Notes: generated by a model from the sequence alone, not told the origin. Numbered from the stretch's first letter, positions 47,542 through 56,754 are shown. The stretch is DNA of 64,000 bases from Pseudomonas multiresinivorans (GCF_012971725.1 NZ_CP048833.1:124001-188000); one strand, 5' to 3'. A program made the numbers and translations.

Positions 47542-48537
47542 ATGACTATACCTTCCCCGTTCAAACCCGCCTGGTGGCTACCCGGCCCGCACCTGCAGAC
47601 TCTCTACGGCTCGCTCCTGCGCAAGGCGCCGAGCCTCCAGCGCACCCGCGAGCGCCTGTGGCTGGAAGACGGTGACTTCATCGACCTCGACTGGCACGGC
47701 CCGCACGAGGCGGATGCGCCGCTGGTGCTGGCGCTGCATGGGCTGACCGGCTCGTCGTCCTCGCACTACATCCTCGGCCTGCAGCAGCAACTCGCCGCGC
47801 AGGGCTGGGCCAGCGTGGCGCTGAACTGGCGCGGCTGCTCGGGGGAATCGAACCTGTTGCCGCGCGGTTATCACTCCGGCGTCAGCGAGGATCTCGCCTC
47901 GGTAGTCGCCCATGTTCGTGCCAAGCGGCCGATGGCGCCGCTTTACGCGGTGGGTTACTCGCTGGGCGGCAATGTGCTGCTCAAGTACCTTGGCGAATCC
48001 TCGGATAGCTGCCCGCTGAAAGGCGCGGTGGCGGTGTCGGTGCCGTTCCGCCTCGACCAGTGTGCGGACCGCATCGGCATCGGCTTCTCCAGGGTCTACC
48101 AGGCGCACTTCATGCGCGAGCTGGTGGCCTACGTGCAGACCAAGCGCCAGGCCTTTGCCGCCGGCGGCCACGCAGAAAACCTCGCGGCGCTGGAGCGCCT
48201 CGGGCCGCTCGATGGCATGCGCACCTTCTGGGACTTCGACGACCGTGTGACCGCGCCGCTGCATGGTTTCGCCGATGTACACGATTACTACCGGCGCGCC
48301 TCCAGCCGCTATTACCTGGGCGGCATCCGGGTGCCGACGCTGGTCATCCAGTCCAGCGACGACCCGTTCATCCATGCCAACAGCGTGCCGCAGCTGGACG
48401 AGCTTTCCGCGTCGACGCAACTGGAGCTGCTGCCCCATGGCGGTCACGTAGGTTTCATCGGCGGCTCCCCCGGGCGCCCGGATTATTACCTGGAGCGCCG
48501 CATCCCGCAGTGGCTGCGCGAACGACGCGAAGCCTGA
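47542..48537 (+). CDS. YheT family alpha/beta hydrolase
   Basis: 331 residues; LALHGLTGSSSSHYILGL (oxyanion loop), nucleophile Ser in AVGYSLGGNVLLKYLG, and catalytic Asp and His in SSDDPFIH and PHGGHVGFIGG. Family members hydrolyse esters; E. coli YheT substrate unknown. ATG at 47542; an upstream TTG-type start would add 14 residues. Confidence 0.92.
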   Translation: MTIPSPFKPAWWLPGPHLQTLYGSLLRKAPSLQRTRERLWLEDGDFIDLDWHGPHEADAPLVLALHGLTGSSSSHYILGLQQQLAAQGWASVALNWRGCSGESNLLPRGYHSGVSEDLASVVAHVRAKRPMAPLYAVGYSLGGNVLLKYLGESSDSCPLKGAVAVSVPFRLDQCADRIGIGFSRVYQAHFMRELVAYVQTKRQAFAAGGHAENLAALERLGPLDGMRTFWDFDDRVTAPLHGFADVHDYYRRASSRYYLGGIRVPTLVIQSSDDPFIHANSVPQLDELSASTQLELLPHGGHVGFIGGSPGRPDYYLERRIPQWLRERREA

Positions 48538-48619
48538 CTGCGCTGGATCAGCCCAGCAGAACGGGAATGAGGCAGACTGAAACTGCACCAGGATGGAAAC
48601 GCCAGAAAGGAGCGCCGCC

Positions 48620-49036
48620 ATGCACGACACGCCGCTGACGATCCTGCAGAACCCGCCACTGAGCAACGCTCAGTGCGCGGCTATCGCCGCGCTTTACCGC
48701 GCCGTGGGCTGGGGCTCTCCCGGCACCACCGCGGAACTGCGCGATCTCTACGAATACTCCAGCTACTTCCTGCTGGCCCTGGACGGTGAACAGGTAGTCG
48801 GCCTGTTGCGCGCGGAAAGCGAGACGGCGCAGACCACCTGGCTGGCGGAAATCGCCGTGCTGCCGAGGCTCCAATTGCGTGGAACGGGCCTGGCTCTGAT
48901 GGCGCGTTTCCTCGCCGATCATCCCGACCGCACGCTTTATACCGATGCCACCGAGGGTGTGGAGGAGTTCTTCCTGCGCCACGGCATCGCCCTGCGCCGG
49001 CCACGCGTACCGGGACCGCGCCAGGTGGATGCATGA
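48620..49036 (+). CDS. GNAT family N-acetyltransferase
   Basis: 138 residues. Acetyl-CoA loop LQLRGTGLALMARFL after the strand WLAEIAVLPR. ATG at 48620 (MHDTPLTIL) is preceded by AAGGAG; an ATG at 48593 adds nine residues. Substrate unknown. Confidence 0.87.
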   Translation: MHDTPLTILQNPPLSNAQCAAIAALYRAVGWGSPGTTAELRDLYEYSSYFLLALDGEQVVGLLRAESETAQTTWLAEIAVLPRLQLRGTGLALMARFLADHPDRTLYTDATEGVEEFFLRHGIALRRPRVPGPRQVDA

Positions 49037-49054
49037 CCTTACAGCCCGAACATT

Positions 49055-49133
49055 CGGCGGATAACGCTGGCGCGTTATGCGCCCTACATGGGGGCTCGGC
49101 GTAGGGCGAATAACCGTTCACGGTTATCCGCCG
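49055..49133. repeat. Inverted repeat of the GTAGGGCG-ATAAC type
   Basis: Left arm 49055-49087 and right arm 49101-49133 are imperfect complements of about 33 bp, each with an inner stem (GATAACGC/GCGTTATG and ATAACCG/CGGTTAT). Sits between the convergent GNAT and TetR genes and could also act as a terminator. Confidence 0.75.
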
Positions 49134-49141
49134 ATGGAATA

Positions 49142-49795
49142 TCAGCCTTCCAACGGCACGTACAACCGATCGAACACCGCCGCTACCGCCTCGCGGAATG
49201 CCGGGGCGATGTGCCCGCTTTCCAGCGCCAGCACCTGGTAGATGCCGCGCCGCATCAGCGCTTCGCTGAGGTCGCTGGCCACCTCGCGGGTAGTGCACAG
49301 GTAGCGCACCCAGGAGGTGAGGATGATCCAGGCATTCAGGGTCAGCGCTTCGAGCTGCGGCTCGTCCATCTGCAGGATGCCGGCGTCGACGAAGCCCCGG
49401 TAGATCGCCTTGGCGTTGTCCATTGCGCGGCGGGCGAAGGCGCGGTAGGCGGCGGCCAGCTCCGGGTCGGAGTCCAGCAGGTGCTCGAGGTCGCGGTGCA
49501 GGAAGCGGTAGTGCCACATCGCGGCGAGCAGCGCCTCGAGGTAGAAGGTCTTGTCTTCCACCGTCAGCGCGCGCCCCTCGGGCAGGTGCAGGAACTGGTC
49601 GACGTGGCTTTCGTACTCGGCGAACAGCTGGGCGATGATCACCTGCTTGTTGCGGTAGTGGTAGTACAGGTTGCCCGGCGAGATGCCCAGGTGCGCGGCG
49701 ATGTGGTTGGTGGTGACGCTGCGCTCGCCCTGGGCGTTGAACAGCTCGAGGCTGGCCTGGGCAATGCGGTCACGGGTATTGATGCGTGGTGCCAT
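49142..49795 (-). CDS. TetR family transcriptional regulator
   Basis: 217 residues. N-terminal helix-turn-helix VTTNHIAAHLGISPGNLYYHYRNK; all-helical ligand domain. Divergent from the aldehyde dehydrogenase operon (gap 245 bp), where a 16-bp palindrome lies inside the promoter, so it likely represses that operon and itself. Matches P. aeruginosa PA0367 by position. Confidence 0.92.
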   Translation of the reverse strand: MAPRINTRDRIAQASLELFNAQGERSVTTNHIAAHLGISPGNLYYHYRNKQVIIAQLFAEYESHVDQFLHLPEGRALTVEDKTFYLEALLAAMWHYRFLHRDLEHLLDSDPELAAAYRAFARRAMDNAKAIYRGFVDAGILQMDEPQLEALTLNAWIILTSWVRYLCTTREVASDLSEALMRRGIYQVLALESGHIAPAFREAVAAVFDRLYVPLEG

Positions 49796-49921
49796 TCGCG
49801 AAACTCATCGAAGCGGATTGCGCGGACGCAAAGGTACACCGATTGCTACCACCTGACACAACTCCGGGATGCGCCCAACTTTTCGTTGGCTGGGCCTGGC
49901 GGTACGGAAACGGCATGCTGA

Positions 49922-49950
49922 TTGACACTCTAGAGCAATTGCTCTAAAAA
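49922..49950 (+). promoter_or_regulatory. Promoter with TetR operator in its spacer
   Basis: TTGACA (49922-49927, perfect -35), a 17-bp spacer and TAAAAA (49945-49950). The perfect palindrome TAGAGCAATTGCTCTA lies at 49931-49946, between and overlapping these, as a repressor site would. The aldehyde dehydrogenase starts about 90 bp downstream. Confidence 0.75.
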
Positions 49951-50040
49951 ACCAGCGACAGCATAAAAACGCGAAGCATCCGAGATCCTTGTGTGAATCC
50001 CCGGAGAGCTTCCCCACCCGCTTCCGCCCAGGAGCCCGTC

Positions 50041-51471
50041 ATGGTTGCCGATATCGCCTACCTGCAGCAGACCCAGCAGCAGATCAGCCAGCTGGAAACC
50101 CTTCTCGAACGCCAGCGCCAGGCCTATCGCGCGAACCCGATGCCGGACGCCGGCCAGCGCATCCAGTGGCTGAAGAGCCTCGCCAACCTGCTGGTGACCG
50201 AGCAGAAGGCGATCATCGACGCCATCAACGCCGACTTCAGTAACCGCTCCGCCGACGAAACCCTGCTCGCCGAAGTGCTGCCCAGCCTGCACGGCGTGCA
50301 TTACGCCACCAAGCGTGTGAAGAAGTGGATGAAGCCGTCGCGTCGCAGCGTGGGCATGCAATTCATGCCGGCGTCGGCCAAGGTCATCTACCAGCCGCTG
50401 GGCGTGGTGGGCGTGATCGTGCCGTGGAACTACCCGCTGTTCCTCGCCATCGGCCCGCTGACCGGCGCGCTGGCCGCCGGTAACCGGGTGATGATCAAGA
50501 TGAGCGAATCCACCCCGGAATCCGCCCGCGTGCTGAAGGAACTGCTGGCCAAGGTCTTCCCCGAGGATCTGGTCGCCGTGGTGCAGGGTGAAGTGGACGT
50601 CGGCGTGGCCTTCTCCAAGCTGCCCTTCGACCATCTGCTGTTCACCGGCGCCACCAGCGTCGGCAAGCACGTGATGCGCGCCGCCGCCGAGAACCTCACC
50701 CCGGTCACCCTGGAGCTGGGCGGCAAGTCGCCAGCGATCGTTTCCGCCAGCGTGCCGATGAAGGACGCCGCCGAGCGCATCGCCTTCGGCAAATCGCTCA
50801 ACGCCGGGCAGACCTGCGTGGCACCGGACTACGTGCTGGTGCCGCAGAACCGCGTCGACGAGTTCGTCGAGAGCTACCGCCAGGTGGTCCAGGGCTTCTT
50901 CCCGAAACTGGAGAACAACCCGGACTACACCGCGATCATCAACGAGCGCCAGCTGTCGCGCCTGAACGGCTACCTCGCCGACGCCCAGGCCCGCGGCGCC
51001 ACCGTCATCCCGCTGTTCCCGCAGGCCCAGGGCCGCCGCCTGCCGCAGGCGCTGGTGCTGAACGTGACCGACGAGATGAAGATCATGCAGGAAGAGATCT
51101 TCGGCCCGCTGCTGCCGGTGATCCCCTACCAGAACCTCGACCAGGCACTCAGCTACGTCAACGAGCGCGATCGCCCGCTGGCGCTCTACTTCTTCGGCTA
51201 CGACAAGCGCGAGCAGGATCACGTACTGGCGCAGACCCATTCGGGCGGGGTGTGCCTCAACGACACCCTGCTGCACGTTGCCCAGGACGACATGCCCTTC
51301 GGCGGCGTCGGCCCGTCCGGCATGGGCCACTACCACGGCCACGAAGGCTTCCTGACCTTCTCCAAGGCCAAGGGCGTGTTCAGCAAGCCGCGCTTCAACG
51401 CTGCGCGGGTGATCTACCCGCCCTACGGTAAATCGCTGCAGAAGCTGGTCTACAAGCTGTTCATTCGCTGA
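50041..51471 (+). CDS. Aldehyde dehydrogenase, coniferyl-aldehyde type
   Basis: NAD(P)-dependent enzyme of 476 residues. Catalytic Glu in LELGGKSPAIV, catalytic Cys in NAGQTCVAPDYV, VIVPWNYPLFLA and TGATSVGKHV. The GPLLPVIPYQN and GHYHGHEGFLTFSKAKGV patterns suit the CalB/coniferyl aldehyde branch, though the real substrate may be a long-chain or terpenoid aldehyde made by the GMC enzyme downstream. Start MVADIAYLQQ. Confidence 0.92.
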   Translation: MVADIAYLQQTQQQISQLETLLERQRQAYRANPMPDAGQRIQWLKSLANLLVTEQKAIIDAINADFSNRSADETLLAEVLPSLHGVHYATKRVKKWMKPSRRSVGMQFMPASAKVIYQPLGVVGVIVPWNYPLFLAIGPLTGALAAGNRVMIKMSESTPESARVLKELLAKVFPEDLVAVVQGEVDVGVAFSKLPFDHLLFTGATSVGKHVMRAAAENLTPVTLELGGKSPAIVSASVPMKDAAERIAFGKSLNAGQTCVAPDYVLVPQNRVDEFVESYRQVVQGFFPKLENNPDYTAIINERQLSRLNGYLADAQARGATVIPLFPQAQGRRLPQALVLNVTDEMKIMQEEIFGPLLPVIPYQNLDQALSYVNERDRPLALYFFGYDKREQDHVLAQTHSGGVCLNDTLLHVAQDDMPFGGVGPSGMGHYHGHEGFLTFSKAKGVFSKPRFNAARVIYPPYGKSLQKLVYKLFIR

Positions 51472-51506
51472 CCGGCACCCTCCAAGACACAGGTGAAAAA
51501 ATAAGA

Positions 51507-52052
51507 ATGACAGACACCTCCCTGAGCGCGCCGGGACTCTCCCGGCGCGGCGTGCTCAAGATCGGCCTGCTGGGCGGGGCCTTCCTCGCCACGGCGGGCG
51601 TTACCGCCAGCCTCAGCGGCTGTTCCGCCAGCACTCCGGCCAATGGCTTTGCCGTGCTGCGCGATTCCGACCTGCCGTTCCTGCGCGCGTTGATCCCGGT
51701 GATGCTGGCCGCCGCCGTGCCCGCCGAGAGAATGGCGGAGGCCGTGAAAGGCACCATCCAGAGTCTGGACAACAGCCTGAACCACCTCTCCCCGGAAATG
51801 CTCAAGCTCACCGTGCAGTTGTTCGACGTGCTCGCCTTGCCGATCACCCGCGGGCCGCTCACCGGCATCTGGGGCAGCTGGGACAACGCCAGCGCGCAGG
51901 ATGTGCAGAACTTCCTGAACCGCTGGCAGAACAGCTTCATCTCCCTGCTGAAGATGGGCCACAGCTCGCTGCTGCAACTGGTGATGATGGCCTGGTACAG
52001 CCGCCCGGAATCCTGGGGCCACTGCGGCTACCCCGGCCCGCCGAAAATCTGA
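51507..52052 (+). CDS. Tat-exported lipoprotein-like small subunit
   Basis: 181 residues. Twin-arginine signal LSRRGVLKIGLLGGAFLAT followed by a possible lipobox LSGC (Cys about 38). The rest is helical with ITRGPLTGIWGSWDNA, GHCGYPGPP near the end. It resembles the small Tat subunits that carry partner GMC or gluconate-type dehydrogenases across the membrane. Middle gene of the three-gene unit. Confidence 0.78.
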   Translation: MTDTSLSAPGLSRRGVLKIGLLGGAFLATAGVTASLSGCSASTPANGFAVLRDSDLPFLRALIPVMLAAAVPAERMAEAVKGTIQSLDNSLNHLSPEMLKLTVQLFDVLALPITRGPLTGIWGSWDNASAQDVQNFLNRWQNSFISLLKMGHSSLLQLVMMAWYSRPESWGHCGYPGPPKI

Positions 52053-52091
52053 TTTCGCCAGAACAACAAGAATTCGCCTGAGAGATTTCCG

Positions 52092-53687
52092 ATGCCCGTA
52101 CCCGATCTGTTCGCCGAGGGCCTGGCCCGCGGCTGGAAAGTCCACAACGGCTCGCGCCTGGACAAGGACCTGACCCTGGAGGCCGACGTCGTGATCGTCG
52201 GCACCGGCGCCGGCGGCGGCACCACAGCCGAAACCCTCAGCGCCGCCGGCTACAAGGTGCTGCTGGTGGAAGAAGGCCCGCTCAAGACCAGCAGCGACTT
52301 CAAGATGCAGGAGGCTGACGCCTACCCGAACCTGTATCAGGAAGGCATCGGCCGGATGAGCAAGGACGGCGCCATCACCATTCTCCAGGGCCGCGCCGTG
52401 GGCGGCACCACCCTGGTCAACTGGACCTCCAGCTTCCGCACCCCGGAGCCAACCCTGGAGCACTGGGCCAAGGAACACGGCGTGAAGGGCCACAGCGTCG
52501 CCGAGATGGCGCCCTGGTTCGAGAAGATGGAACAACGCCTGGGCGTCGCGCCCTGGATCATGCCGCCCAACGCCAACAACGACGTGATCCGCAACGGCTG
52601 CGAGAAGCTCGGCCTGCACTGGAAGGTCATCCCGCGCAACGTCCGCGGCTGCTGGAACATCGGCTACTGCGGGATGGGCTGCCCGACCAACGCCAAGCAA
52701 TCGATGCTGGTCACCACCATTCCGGCCACCCTGGAGAAAGGCGGCGAACTGCTGTTCCTCGCCCGCGCCGAGCGCCTGCTGCTCGACGGCAACAAGGTCA
52801 GCGGCCTGGAATGCTCCGCCATGGACGAGCGCTGCGTCGCCCCCACCGGCCGCAAGATCACCATCAAGGCGCGCCACTACGTGCTCTCCGGCGGCGGCAT
52901 CAATACCCCGGCGATCCTCCTGCGCTCCAAGGCGCCGGACCCGCACGGCCGCGTCGGCCAGCGCACCTTCCTGCACACGGTGAACTTCAGCGCCGCTCTG
53001 TTCGACGAGGTGATCAACCCCTTCTACGGCGCGCCGCAGTCGATCTATTCCGACCACTTCCAATGGGACGACGGCGCCACCGGGCGCATGTCCTACAAGC
53101 TCGAAGTGCCGCCGCTGCAACCGGCGCTCAGCGCCACCCTACTCGGCCGCTTCGGCGAAGACAACGCGCTGCGCATGGAGCAGTTGCCGCACACCAACGT
53201 GATCCTCGCGCTGATGCGCGACGGCTTCCATCCGGACAGCGCAGTGGGCTCCGTCAGCCTGCGCGGCGACGATACCCCGGTGCTCGACTACCAGATGACC
53301 GACTACACCTGGGACGGCATCCGCCGCGCCTTCCACACCATGGCCGACATCCAGTTCGCCGCCGGCGCCAAGGCCGTGCTGCCGCTGCACGCCGACGCCG
53401 GCTACGTGAAGACTGCCAAGGAAGCACACGAGCTGATCGACAGCCTGAGCCTGGAGCTGTACCGCACCCGCCTGGGCAGCGCCCACGTAATGGGCGGCTG
53501 CGCCATGGGCGAGGATCCGAAGCAGTCGGTGTGCGACAGCCTCGGCCGCCACCACCAGCTGGAGAACCTGTCGATCCACGACGGTTCGCTATTCCCCACC
53601 AGCATCGGCGCCAACCCGCAGCTCTCGGTCTACGGCCTCACCGCGCAACTGGCCGACGCCCTGGGCAAGCGGCTGGGCAAGGCCTGA
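52092..53687 (+). CDS. GMC-family FAD oxidoreductase
   Basis: 531 residues. FAD motif VVIVGTGAGGGTTAETLSAAG; the GMC pattern GGTTLVNWTSSFR; GYCGMGCPTNAKQS, typical of long-chain alcohol or cholesterol-type oxidases; C-terminal SIGANPQLSVYGLTAQLAD. Predicted to oxidise an alcohol whose aldehyde goes to the aldehyde dehydrogenase. It has no signal of its own, so export, if any, depends on the preceding Tat protein. Confidence 0.9.
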   Translation: MPVPDLFAEGLARGWKVHNGSRLDKDLTLEADVVIVGTGAGGGTTAETLSAAGYKVLLVEEGPLKTSSDFKMQEADAYPNLYQEGIGRMSKDGAITILQGRAVGGTTLVNWTSSFRTPEPTLEHWAKEHGVKGHSVAEMAPWFEKMEQRLGVAPWIMPPNANNDVIRNGCEKLGLHWKVIPRNVRGCWNIGYCGMGCPTNAKQSMLVTTIPATLEKGGELLFLARAERLLLDGNKVSGLECSAMDERCVAPTGRKITIKARHYVLSGGGINTPAILLRSKAPDPHGRVGQRTFLHTVNFSAALFDEVINPFYGAPQSIYSDHFQWDDGATGRMSYKLEVPPLQPALSATLLGRFGEDNALRMEQLPHTNVILALMRDGFHPDSAVGSVSLRGDDTPVLDYQMTDYTWDGIRRAFHTMADIQFAAGAKAVLPLHADAGYVKTAKEAHELIDSLSLELYRTRLGSAHVMGGCAMGEDPKQSVCDSLGRHHQLENLSIHDGSLFPTSIGANPQLSVYGLTAQLADALGKRLGKA

Positions 53688-53723
53688 AGCGACTCCCGGA
53701 CCATCCGCGTGAGATGGTTCTTC

Positions 53724-53841
53724 GTAGGAGCGAGCTTGTGACCCACAGGGATGTGGGGAATGCCGTTATCCGTAGGGAATGGATTCGGCCTCGCGAACAT
53801 TCTCCGCTGCGGGGCTGATTCGCGAGCAAGCTCGCTCCTAC
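53724..53841. repeat. REP inverted pair, copy 4, split by a 51-bp insert
   Basis: The left arm is broken after GTAGGAGCGAGCTTG (53724-53738) and resumes with CTCGCGAA (53790-53797). The insert 53739-53789 has its own stem CCCACA-GGGA-TGTGGG (53742-53757). The right arm 53819-53841 is intact. Lies in the 350-bp gap before coaD, the longest gap here; the rest of it shows nothing further that I can name. Confidence 0.88.
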
Positions 53842-54037
53842 AGGGGTTCTCCTTGCAAAAGTCCGTGCGCAAGCTCTGGCACGCGGCCTGCGCGTGACTC
53901 ATCGGTCTCTCGCCGGTTATCTCAGGTAGTCCGTTCACAGAAGCACTACCAAGGTCGCTTGGCCCCACGGACATGCTGCGTTACCATCCGCCCGCTATTG
54001 CACCAGCCTGCCAACAAGAGCCGACCAGGACGCCGCG

Positions 54038-54517
54038 ATGAATCGAGTGTTGTACCCGGGTACCTTCGACCCCATCACCAAAGGCCATGCCGATCTGGTC
54101 GAACGCGCCTCGCGACTGTTCGACCAGGTGATCATTGCCGTCGCCGCCAGCCCCAAGAAGAATCCCCTGTTCCCGCTGGAACAGCGCGTCGAGCTGGCCC
54201 GCCAGGTCACCTCGCACCTGCCCAATGTAGAAGTCGTCGGCTTCTCCACGCTGCTCGCGCATTTCGCCAAGGAGCAGAATGCGAACATCCTGCTGCGCGG
54301 CCTGCGCGCGGTGTCGGACTTCGAGTACGAGTTCCAGCTGGCCAACATGAACCGCCAGCTCGCACCCGACCTGGAAAGCATGTTCCTCACGCCGTCGGAG
54401 AAGTACTCCTTCATCTCCTCCACCCTGGTGCGCGAGATCGCGGCCCTGGGCGGCGATATCACCAAATTCGTCCATCCCGCGGTGGCCAGCGCCCTGGCCG
54501 AGCGCTTCAAGCGCTGA
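54038..54517 (+). CDS. coaD: Phosphopantetheine adenylyltransferase
   Basis: Fourth step of coenzyme A synthesis. 159 residues; VLYPGTFDPITKGHADLV with the T/HxGH site, LLRGLRAVSDFEYE and FISSTLVREIAALGG. Confidence 0.97.
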   Translation: MNRVLYPGTFDPITKGHADLVERASRLFDQVIIAVAASPKKNPLFPLEQRVELARQVTSHLPNVEVVGFSTLLAHFAKEQNANILLRGLRAVSDFEYEFQLANMNRQLAPDLESMFLTPSEKYSFISSTLVREIAALGGDITKFVHPAVASALAERFKR

Positions 54518-54525
54518 TCCGCCTG

Positions 54526-54543
54526 GCCGCCATGGATGGCGGC
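54526..54543. terminator. Hairpin downstream of coaD
   Basis: Perfect arms GCCGCCAT / ATGGCGGC with a two-base centre, about 10 bp after the coaD stop. No T-run; possible Rho-type or stability element. Confidence 0.45.
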
Positions 54544-54664
54544 ATCTCCCAAACTTCGTAGCGCCTCCGATCCCGCTTCGCGTGCACTCCGCGCGCCGAT
54601 ACGGCACAATTTCACCATTGTTGCTACCGATCGCCATGGCTGCCGTCATGGTTGGAGTTGTTCG

Positions 54665-54916
54665 ATGTCCCTGAAAATCACTGACGATTGCATCAACTGC
54701 GACGTCTGCGAACCCGAGTGCCCCAATGCCGCGATCTCCCAGGGCGAGGAGATCTACGTCATCGACCCGAACCTGTGCACCGAATGCGTCGGTCACTATG
54801 ACGAACCGCAGTGCCAGCAGGTCTGCCCGGTCGACTGCATCCCCCTCGACGAAAGCAACGTCGAGAGCAAGGATCAGCTGATGGAAAAGTACAAGAAGCT
54901 CACAGGCAAAGCCTGA
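54665..54916 (+). CDS. fdxA: 2[4Fe-4S] ferredoxin, Alvin-like
   Basis: 83 residues. First cluster motif CINCDVCEPECP; second CTECVGHYDEPQCQQVCP, with the eight-residue loop between its second and third Cys that marks the Allochromatium type of very low-potential ferredoxin. C-terminal helix DQLMEKYKKLTGKA. Conserved beside coaD in Pseudomonas. Confidence 0.94.
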   Translation: MSLKITDDCINCDVCEPECPNAAISQGEEIYVIDPNLCTECVGHYDEPQCQQVCPVDCIPLDESNVESKDQLMEKYKKLTGKA

Positions 54917-55039
54917 CTTCGCTCGTTTCGACACTTTTTCATTGAGTTCTCACAAACCCGGGGCGTTGTGGATTGTCTATCCTCCACCTTCGCCCCATTT
55001 GGTTTTCCAGCCGGCCATGCCGGCGGTTCGTGAGATGCC

Positions 55040-56743
55040 ATGTCCCTGTTGAATTCCCGCTCCCGCGCCTCCCTGCTCGGCTTCTGCAGCCTCCTGCTGC
55101 TGAGCTTTGCCCTGCACGCCGCGGAGCATCCGGCCCAGGCCAGTGTCGCCACTGCACACCCCGCCGCCACTGTGGCGGGCCTGGAAACCCTCGCCGACGG
55201 CGGTAACGCCTTCGACGCCGCGGTGGCCATCAGCGCCGCGCTGGCGGTGGCCGAGCCCTACGGTTCCGGCCTGGGCGGCGGCGGCTTCTTCCTGCTGCGC
55301 AAGGCCGGCAGCCCGCCGACCTACCACTTCATCGACGCCCGCGAGCGCGCCCCCCTGGCCGCCCACGCGCGGATGTACGAGCGCAACGGCAAGGCCGACC
55401 CGCAACTGTCGCTCAATGGCCCGCTGGCCGCCGGCATTCCCGGCCTGCCCGCCGCCCTGGCGGACATCACCAGCCGCTACGGCCGCAAGACCCTGGCGAA
55501 CAATCTCGTGCCGGCGATCCGCCTGGCGACCGATGGCGTGTCCATCGACCGCGTCTACATCGACCGTGCCTCCTGGCGCCTGGACGCCATGCGCCAGGAC
55601 CGCGAGACCGCCCGCATCTTCCTCGACCAGGGCAACCTGCCCGAGGAATACAGCCTGATGCGCCAGCCGCAACTGGCCAACACCCTGGAGAAGATGGCGC
55701 GCTACGGCCGCAGCGGCTTCTACGAAGGCGAGACCGCGCAGAAGTTGGTGGAAGGCGTGCGCGCCGCCGGCGGCATCTGGAGCCTGGAAGACCTCGCCAG
55801 CTACCGCACCGTCGAGCGCCAGCCGCTGCGCTACCCGCTGGCCGACGGTAAGGAACTGATCAGCGCCCCGCCTCCCTCCGCCGGCGGCATCGCCCTGGCG
55901 CAGAGCCTGGGCATGCTGCAGCAACTGCCCTGGCAGAAAGCCGAGCCGGTACAGCGGGCGCATTACGTGGTGGAACTCCTGCGCCGCGCCTACCGCGACC
56001 GCGGCCTGCTGGGCGACCCGGACCGCGTCGCCAACCCGGTCAACCAGTTGCTCGCGCCGGACTACCTGAAGCGCCTGGCCGCCGGCATCGACCCGCAGCG
56101 CGCCACGCCCAGTTCCAGCCTGCCGCCGGCCCCCGCCTGGCGCGAAGGCGACCACACCACCCACTTCGTGGTGATGGACGCCGACGGCAACGCCGTAGCT
56201 GCCACCCTGTCGGTCAACCTGCCTTTCGGCGCAGCCTTCACCGTGCCCGGCACTGGCGTGCTGCTCAATGACGAGATGGACGACTTCGCCACCGACGTCA
56301 GCGGTGCCAACGCCTACCAACTGGCCGGCAGCCAGGCCAACGCGGTAGCCGCCGGCAAGCGCCCGCTGTCGAGCATGAGCCCGAGCTTCATCGAAAGCCC
56401 CACCGAGCTGGCCGCGTTCGGCACGCCCGGCGGCAGCCGGATTCCCAGCATGGTGCTGCTGGCGATGCTGGACTATCTGGACGGCAAGCCGGTGCAGCGC
56501 TGGGTCTCTTCACCGCGCTACCACCACCAGTACCTGCCTGACGTGATCGAGCACGAGCCGCGCGCCTTCAGCGCCCCCCAGATAGCCGACCTGCAGCGCC
56601 GCGGCTACACGCTCAAGAATGTAGGCCGCGCCTACGGCAACCAGCAGGTACTGCTGTGGAACAAGAAATCCGGCGAGGTGCAGTCCGCCAGCGATCCGCG
56701 GGGCATCGGCCTGGCCACCGAACTGGCGGCGCCGCTGCGCTGA
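55040..56743 (+). CDS. ggt: Gamma-glutamyltransferase
   Basis: Ntn hydrolase of 567 residues that splits glutathione in the periplasm. Signal peptide (LLGFCSLLLLSFALHAAE). Self-cleavage site and catalytic Thr in EGDHTTHFVVMDADGN; gamma-glutamyl pocket PLSSMSPSF and GTPGGSRIPSMV. Glutathione made by GshB can be turned over here. Confidence 0.95.
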   Translation: MSLLNSRSRASLLGFCSLLLLSFALHAAEHPAQASVATAHPAATVAGLETLADGGNAFDAAVAISAALAVAEPYGSGLGGGGFFLLRKAGSPPTYHFIDARERAPLAAHARMYERNGKADPQLSLNGPLAAGIPGLPAALADITSRYGRKTLANNLVPAIRLATDGVSIDRVYIDRASWRLDAMRQDRETARIFLDQGNLPEEYSLMRQPQLANTLEKMARYGRSGFYEGETAQKLVEGVRAAGGIWSLEDLASYRTVERQPLRYPLADGKELISAPPPSAGGIALAQSLGMLQQLPWQKAEPVQRAHYVVELLRRAYRDRGLLGDPDRVANPVNQLLAPDYLKRLAAGIDPQRATPSSSLPPAPAWREGDHTTHFVVMDADGNAVAATLSVNLPFGAAFTVPGTGVLLNDEMDDFATDVSGANAYQLAGSQANAVAAGKRPLSSMSPSFIESPTELAAFGTPGGSRIPSMVLLAMLDYLDGKPVQRWVSSPRYHHQYLPDVIEHEPRAFSAPQIADLQRRGYTLKNVGRAYGNQQVLLWNKKSGEVQSASDPRGIGLATELAAPLR

Positions 56744-56754
56744 TCAGGGATTTC

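Noticed and set aside
53688..54037. Hidden small gene in the longest gap
   Set aside because: The open frames here run through the REP arms and lack ribosome sites.
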